The notes below the pieces were generated by a model. It saw only the letters and a program-made list of their open reading frames with translations. It was not told the origin of the DNA and made no database searches. This document shows positions 22,993 through 26,900 of a stretch of DNA of 26,900 nucleotides, piece after piece (position 1 is the stretch's first letter; the number at the start of each line of letters is the position of its first letter). The position numbers and the translations under genes were made by a program. Source of the stretch: Patescibacteria group bacterium (GTDB lineage Bacteria; Patescibacteriota; Saccharimonadia; CAILAD01; BJGX01); assembly GCA_030917065.1 (NCBI GenBank), contig JAUPVL010000016.1:1-26900 (forward strand), in the 5' to 3' direction.

Positions 22993-23270
22993 ACTCAGTA
23001 CTTCTAAAACCTATTATCACAGAGAAAAGTATGAACCAAGCAGCTACAGGTACATACATGTTTGAAGTACCCAAGAGCGCCAATAAGATCATTATAAAAG
23101 ATGCTGTGAGCAAGCGATTCAAGGTAGATGTAATAGATGTACGAATCAGCGTTCTAAAAGGCAAGATCAAGAAGTTTCGTGGGCATACTGGTAAAAGAAT
23201 AGATAAAAAGCGTGCTTTTGTGACTATTAAGAGTGGTCAAAAAATTGACGCATTTGAGGAAAGTAAGTAA
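22989..23270 (+). CDS. rplW: Large ribosomal subunit protein uL23
   Basis: L23 sits at the exit of the tunnel and is the docking site for trigger factor and SRP. The 93-residue protein starts [14 protein letters not shown], the classic L23 opening, and contains [27 protein letters not shown] chose ATG 22989 over an in-frame GTG at 22968 because GGAGG (22975-22979) precedes it with good spacing and it forms an ATGA overlap with rplD. Its stop overlaps the rplB start by one base. Confidence 0.96.
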   Translation: MNSVLLKPIITEKSMNQAATGTYMFEVPKSANKIIIKDAVSKRFKVDVIDVRISVLKGKIKKFRGHTGKRIDKKRAFVTIKSGQKIDAFEESK

Positions 23271-24103
23271 TGGCAGTTAAACTACTCAAGCAAAATACTT
23301 CCGCAAGACGCAATATGAGTATTGCAGACTTTTCTGTGGTTACAAAAAAACGTCCTGAAAAATCACTTATTGTTAAACGCAAGCAAAAATCTGGAAGAAA
23401 TAATCAAGGCAAAATTACAATACGGCACAGAGGCGGTGGAGTTAAAAGACATATTCGCATGGTAGACTTCAAGCTAGACGACGTAGAAAATGCCAAAATC
23501 ATAGCTATAGAATACGATCCAAATCGTACAGCTCATCTTGCATTGGTTCAGCTAGAAGATGGTACAAAGGCTTATATACCAGCTACTACTACTATGCGGG
23601 TAGGCAAAACTCTAAATGCTGGCAAAGATGCTGAGATTAAGGCTGGCAACAGACTACCGCTCAAAAACATACCCGTAGGATCAGTGATATGCAATATAGA
23701 GATGAGAATAGGTGGCGGAGCACAAATAGCTCGATCAGCCGGCGCTCGCGCACAACTAGCCGCCAAAGAAGGCAAGTTTGTTCAAATCAAGCTTCCATCT
23801 GGTGAAGTTCGATTGATACACCAAGATTGCAAAGCCACTCTTGGTCAGGTTGGTAATATAGACCACCAAAACATCAAGATAGGTAGCGCAGGAAGAAAAA
23901 GAAAAATGGGACGTCGTCCGCAAGTTCGAGGTAAGGCTATGAATCCAGTTGATCACCCTCACGGTGGTGGTGAAGGATCAAACCCTATTGGCCTCAAACA
24001 TCCTAAGACTCCTTGGGGTAAGCCAGCACTGGGTAAAAAAACCAGACGACGTAAGTCTACTGACAATATGATTGTTCGTGGCAGAAAGAAAGGAAAACGA
24101 TGA
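23270..24103 (+). CDS. rplB: Large ribosomal subunit protein uL2
   Basis: L2 is needed for peptidyl transferase activity and subunit association. At 277 residues it has normal length. It contains [35 protein letters not shown] sequence, and the near-universal [12 protein letters not shown] with the functionally important His. A GAGGAAAG element in the end of rplW can serve as ribosome site. Its TGA overlaps the ATG of rpsS. Confidence 0.98.
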   Translation: MAVKLLKQNTSARRNMSIADFSVVTKKRPEKSLIVKRKQKSGRNNQGKITIRHRGGGVKRHIRMVDFKLDDVENAKIIAIEYDPNRTAHLALVQLEDGTKAYIPATTTMRVGKTLNAGKDAEIKAGNRLPLKNIPVGSVICNIEMRIGGGAQIARSAGARAQLAAKEGKFVQIKLPSGEVRLIHQDCKATLGQVGNIDHQNIKIGSAGRKRKMGRRPQVRGKAMNPVDHPHGGGEGSNPIGLKHPKTPWGKPALGKKTRRRKSTDNMIVRGRKKGKR

Positions 24104-24381
24104 GTCGATCAGCAAAAAAAGGACCATTTATAGACGCCAAACTACTCAAAAAAGTAATGGCTTTGGGTGTAAATGACAAAACTATTATCAAAACTTGGTC
24201 ACGCTCGAGCACAATATCTCCTGAGATGGTAGGTCGTACTATCGCTATTCACAATGGCAAGGTTCATACGCCTGTGTTGATTACCGAGAATATGGTTGGG
24301 CATAAATTGGGCGAGTTCTCACCAACGCGAAAGTTTCGTGGACACGGTGGTAAACTGGCCAAGTCAGAGGGAGGCAAATAA
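24100..24381 (+). CDS. rpsS: Small ribosomal subunit protein uS19
   Basis: S19 forms a complex with S13 in the 30S head and contacts A-site tRNA. The 93-residue protein opens [19 protein letters not shown] and ends with [17 protein letters not shown], both diagnostic. It starts in an ATGA overlap with rplB and ends on the first base of rplV. Confidence 0.97.
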   Translation: MSRSAKKGPFIDAKLLKKVMALGVNDKTIIKTWSRSSTISPEMVGRTIAIHNGKVHTPVLITENMVGHKLGEFSPTRKFRGHGGKLAKSEGGK

Positions 24382-24773
24382 TGAAAGTTATCGCACGATC
24401 TCGTAACTTGGCAATATCTGCTCAAAAACTTCGTCTACAAATCGATGGAATTGGTGGACAAAGGGTAGAAACTGCCCTGCAACAGCTGGCTGTACGTTCT
24501 CAAAAAGGTGCTGGAATGGTTTTTGATACTATATCAAGCGCATCTGCCAATGCCGAGAACAACAACAATCTTAAAAGAGAAACTTTGTTCATAGACGAAA
24601 TTAGAGTGGACGAAGGCGCAAAGCTCAAAAGATGGAGACCAAGATCACGAGGAATGACCGCACCTATCACCCACCAAAGAGCTCACCTCAAGGTGGTATT
24701 GAGCGATCAAACGCCAAATGCCAAGCCAGCTACAGCTAAAGACACTAAATCTAAGAAAGAGGTAAAAAAATAA
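24381..24773 (+). CDS. rplV: Large ribosomal subunit protein uL22
   Basis: L22 binds all domains of 23S rRNA and lines the exit tunnel with a long beta hairpin. The 130-residue protein has VIARSRNLAISAQKLRLQID, then LFIDEIRVDEGAKLKRWRPRSRGMTAPI, the tunnel-hairpin signature. A Lys/Thr-rich tail of about 20 residues extends beyond the usual C-terminus. GGGAGG precedes the start. Confidence 0.96.
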   Translation: MKVIARSRNLAISAQKLRLQIDGIGGQRVETALQQLAVRSQKGAGMVFDTISSASANAENNNNLKRETLFIDEIRVDEGAKLKRWRPRSRGMTAPITHQRAHLKVVLSDQTPNAKPATAKDTKSKKEVKK

Positions 24774-25390
24774 TGGGACAAAAAGTAAATCCAATTAGTC
24801 TAAGATTACCCCTAAACAAAAACTGGCAAAGCAAGTGGTTTGGTGGAAAAGATTTTCGTAAAAATCTTATAGCTGACATCAGAGTTCGTGAACTTATCAA
24901 TAAAAAGCTAGGTTTTAGATCTGGCGTTGGCAAGATAGAGATTGAAAGATCTACCGGTCAACTCATAGTGACAATTCATACTAGTAAGCCTGGTGTAGTG
25001 ATCGGAAGAGGTGGAACAGGCGTGGAGAGTCTCAAGAAGGATCTCAAGAAACTCACCAAAGAAGATCTAAAGCTCAATATTGAAGAAATGAAGAATCCGG
25101 AAACCCATGCACAGCTTATTGCTGAGAATGTCGCGTCGCAGCTTGAACGTAGAATGGCCTTCAGAAGAGTCATAAAAGGTGCCAGTGAGAACGCCATCAA
25201 GGCAGGAATGCTGGGTGCAAAGATAACTGTATCTGGAAGACTAAACGGTGCAGAAATGGCTCGTACTGAGTCTACATCTCAGGGCAGTATTCCATTGCAT
25301 ACTATCAAGGCCAACATTGACTACGGTACAGCCAGTGCAATGACCACCTATGGAGTTATAGGCGTAAAAGTATGGGTGTATAAAGGATAA
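24773..25390 (+). CDS. rpsC: Small ribosomal subunit protein uS3
   Basis: S3 is at the mRNA entry site and takes part in mRNA unwinding. The 205-residue protein opens [18 protein letters not shown] and carries the KH domain [18 protein letters not shown], followed by the C-terminal [21 protein letters not shown] and [24 protein letters not shown]. It stops right after VWVYKG, without the extended tail found in many bacteria. It overlaps rplV by one base. Confidence 0.97.
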   Translation: MGQKVNPISLRLPLNKNWQSKWFGGKDFRKNLIADIRVRELINKKLGFRSGVGKIEIERSTGQLIVTIHTSKPGVVIGRGGTGVESLKKDLKKLTKEDLKLNIEEMKNPETHAQLIAENVASQLERRMAFRRVIKGASENAIKAGMLGAKITVSGRLNGAEMARTESTSQGSIPLHTIKANIDYGTASAMTTYGVIGVKVWVYKG

Positions 25391-25395
25391 GTATT

Positions 25396-25827
25396 ATGTT
25401 GCTACCAAGGAAAACCAAATTTAGAAAAGCAATGAAAGGCCGAAACAAAGGTCTGTCTAGCAGTGGAAATGACATCAACTTCGGTAAGTATGGATTAAAA
25501 AGCATGGACAATGAGAGAATTACTTCTCGCCAAATCGAAGCCGCAAGACGTGCCATGACTAGATATATCAAGCGTGGTGGTAAGATTTGGATTAGAATTT
25601 TCCCCCATATACCTGTCACTAGAAAGCCTGCTGAAGTAAGGATGGGCTCAGGTAAAGGTGCATTAGATCATTATGTAGCTAGGGTTCAAAGTGGAAAGAT
25701 ATTGTTTGAGATGGATGGAGTTGATGAAGCTACCGCAAAAGAAGCTATGAGACTTGGCGCGATGAAATTACCGGTAAAGACCAAATTTATGGTCAAATCA
25801 GTAACAAAGGAGAGCAATGAAAGCTAA
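25396..25827 (+). CDS. rplP: Large ribosomal subunit protein uL16
   Basis: L16 helps position A-site tRNA near the peptidyl transferase centre. The 143-residue protein has [41 protein letters not shown] and the [28 protein letters not shown] region that surrounds the A-site contact. Its end overlaps rpmC by 11 bases, and the rpmC ribosome site AAGGAG lies inside it. Confidence 0.97.
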   Translation: MLLPRKTKFRKAMKGRNKGLSSSGNDINFGKYGLKSMDNERITSRQIEAARRAMTRYIKRGGKIWIRIFPHIPVTRKPAEVRMGSGKGALDHYVARVQSGKILFEMDGVDEATAKEAMRLGAMKLPVKTKFMVKSVTKESNES

Positions 25828-26020
25828 AGACATCAGATCCAAATCGCCCAAGGAGCTCTCAAATACACTGGATGATTTACGTAAAAAACTAGAGAATTCT
25901 GTAGTTGAGTATCGAACCAAGGAAGTAAAAAACATTAAGCAGATTAATTCAATAAAGAAAGATATTGCACGTGTATTGACAGTAATGCAGGAATCTAAAG
26001 TGCAAGGAGAAACCAAATGA
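25817..26020 (+). CDS. rpmC: Large ribosomal subunit protein uL29
   Basis: L29 is a small two-helix protein next to L23 at the tunnel exit. The 67 residues match the family: [31 protein letters not shown] and a second helix with [20 protein letters not shown] stands four bases before the ATG. It ends in an ATGA overlap with rpsQ. Confidence 0.93.
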   Translation: MKAKDIRSKSPKELSNTLDDLRKKLENSVVEYRTKEVKNIKQINSIKKDIARVLTVMQESKVQGETK

Positions 26021-26262
26021 GTAGAAAAATAGTAGGTAGTGTTGTTTCAAATAAGATGGATAAAACCGTCGTAGTTTTGGTAGCAAAACACAAAACGCAT
26101 CCTATCTATAAAAAACGCTACAAAGTCACTACCAAATTCAAAGCTCATGATGAAAAGAATGCATGTAAGATTGGTGATACTGTTGAGATTACAGAAACAG
26201 CAAAGATTAGCAGAGACAAGCACTTTACAGTTAGCAAAGTAATTAGCGAGGCAGGAGCTTAG
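26017..26262 (+). CDS. rpsQ: Small ribosomal subunit protein uS17
   Basis: S17 is an early-binding 30S assembly protein of OB fold. The 81-residue protein has [40 protein letters not shown] and [20 protein letters not shown], all standard. AAGGAG lies seven bases before the start. Confidence 0.96.
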   Translation: MSRKIVGSVVSNKMDKTVVVLVAKHKTHPIYKKRYKVTTKFKAHDEKNACKIGDTVEITETAKISRDKHFTVSKVISEAGA

Positions 26263-26264
26263 AT

Positions 26265-26633
26265 ATGATTCAAGCCGAAACACATCTAAGAGTTGCAGAT
26301 AACACTGGAGCCAAAGAAATATCTTGCATCAAGGTACTTGGTGGTAGTAAGCGTCGTTATGCAAGTGTTGGTGACGTAATAGTCGCATCGGTAAAAGTTG
26401 CAACACCCAACGGCACTGTCAAGAAAAAAGAGGTTGTCCGCGCTGTAGTAGTTCGCACTAAGAACACTATAAATAGAGCTGATGGTTCTACGGTGACATT
26501 TGACGAAAATGCAGCCGTTATTATTGACAAAGCAAAACTACCCCTTGGAACTAGAATATTTGGTCCTGTAACAAGAGAGTTGCGCGAACGAGGTTTCATG
26601 AAAATAATATCTTTAGCACCGGAGGTACTCTAA
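26265..26633 (+). CDS. rplN: Large ribosomal subunit protein uL14
   Basis: L14 forms an intersubunit bridge and binds the silencing factor RsfS in many bacteria. The 122-residue protein has [43 protein letters not shown] and the C-terminal [33 protein letters not shown] lies seven bases before the start. Its stop overlaps the rplX start. Confidence 0.98.
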   Translation: MIQAETHLRVADNTGAKEISCIKVLGGSKRRYASVGDVIVASVKVATPNGTVKKKEVVRAVVVRTKNTINRADGSTVTFDENAAVIIDKAKLPLGTRIFGPVTRELRERGFMKIISLAPEVL

Positions 26634-26900
26634 TGAAACTCATGCGGAAAGATAAAGTAATGGTTATAACTGGTAGAGACAAAGGTAAAAAAGGTGAAGT
26701 TGTGACTGTACTTCCAAAAACCAACCAGGTTGTAGTAGAGGGTATCAATATTGCTACTCAACACGTCAAACCGTCTTCCAAGGATCCAAAAGGAGGAATA
26801 GTCAAGATTACCAAACCTATCGCTGCCAGTAAAGTAATGGTCATAGACCCCAAATCTGGGCGCGTAGCTAGGATTGGATATAAACTCAATGGAAAAGGCA
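26633..26900 (+). CDS. rplX: Large ribosomal subunit protein uL24, cut by the window end
   Basis: The first 89 codons are present. They encode the KOW motif of L24 (KDKVMVITGRDKGKKGEVVTVLP, about residues 6-28) and a later KITKPIAASKVMVIDP segment typical of the family. L24 is an assembly-initiating protein on 23S rRNA. The ATG shares one base with the rplN stop, and GGAGG (26621-26625) lies seven bases upstream. The 3' end lies beyond the window. Confidence 0.93.
   Translation, partial: MKLMRKDKVMVITGRDKGKKGEVVTVLPKTNQVVVEGINIATQHVKPSSKDPKGGIVKITKPIAASKVMVIDPKSGRVARIGYKLNGKG

Overview
The window is a 26.9 kb piece of a bacterial chromosome. It carries the RNA polymerase, str and S10/spc ribosomal gene clusters and is almost entirely on the + strand. 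Small compact genes, ATG-rich gene overlaps, modest GC content in the coding regions and the style of the RpoB, EF-Tu and ribosomal proteins suggest a Candidate Phyla Radiation (Patescibacteria) genome, most likely Saccharibacteria; this placement is an inference. TGA is used as a stop (rpoC, the MFS gene, rplP), so the UGA=Gly code of Gracilibacteria and Absconditabacteria is not in use. No insertion sequence, CRISPR array or prophage was seen.

Layout: (1) 1-1366, the 3' part of murA and a GreA-type factor. (2) About 1378-2331, a noncoding transcription unit with a promoter, a GC-rich structured RNA segment of unknown identity, four tRNA-shaped elements separated by hairpin-forming spacers, and a strong terminator. 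(3) 2346-5552, tig, clpP and an MFS exporter. (4) 5549-13968, a promoter, a leader with a terminator-like hairpin and a hairpin that could hide the rpoB ribosome site, then rpoB, rpoC, rpsL and rpsG. (5) 14047-15787, an accessory islet: two overlapping minus-strand unknown genes, a winged-helix/Nudix protein behind three evenly spaced boxes, and a convergent unknown gene. (6) 15849-19718, fusA, tuf and rpsJ, closed by a terminator. (7) 19767-21576, fni (type 2 isopentenyl-diphosphate isomerase), a DUF4870-like membrane protein and a small two-helix membrane protein. (8) 21586-26900, a promoter and folded leader, then rplC-rplD-rplW-rplB-rpsS-rplV-rpsC-rplP-rpmC-rpsQ-rplN-rplX, which runs off the window.

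The ancestral order rpoBC-rpsLG-fusA-tuf-rpsJ-rplC... is kept, but it is split into separate units by two insertions (after rpsG and after rpsJ). Genes inside operons mostly have good Shine-Dalgarno sites and short overlaps. Several others (tig, the Nudix gene, fni, rplC, rpsL, rpsG, rpsJ) lack one, and tig, the Nudix gene and possibly fni appear to be read from leaderless or nearly leaderless mRNA.

The observations most worth follow-up are: the noncoding RNA unit, in which three of four tRNA-shaped elements have abnormal anticodon loops; an EF-G whose guanine-recognition motif reads NKIN instead of NKxD; three boxes spaced exactly 31 bp apart in front of a winged-helix/Nudix gene; and a natural Asn at the RpoB position equivalent to E. 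coli Ser531.
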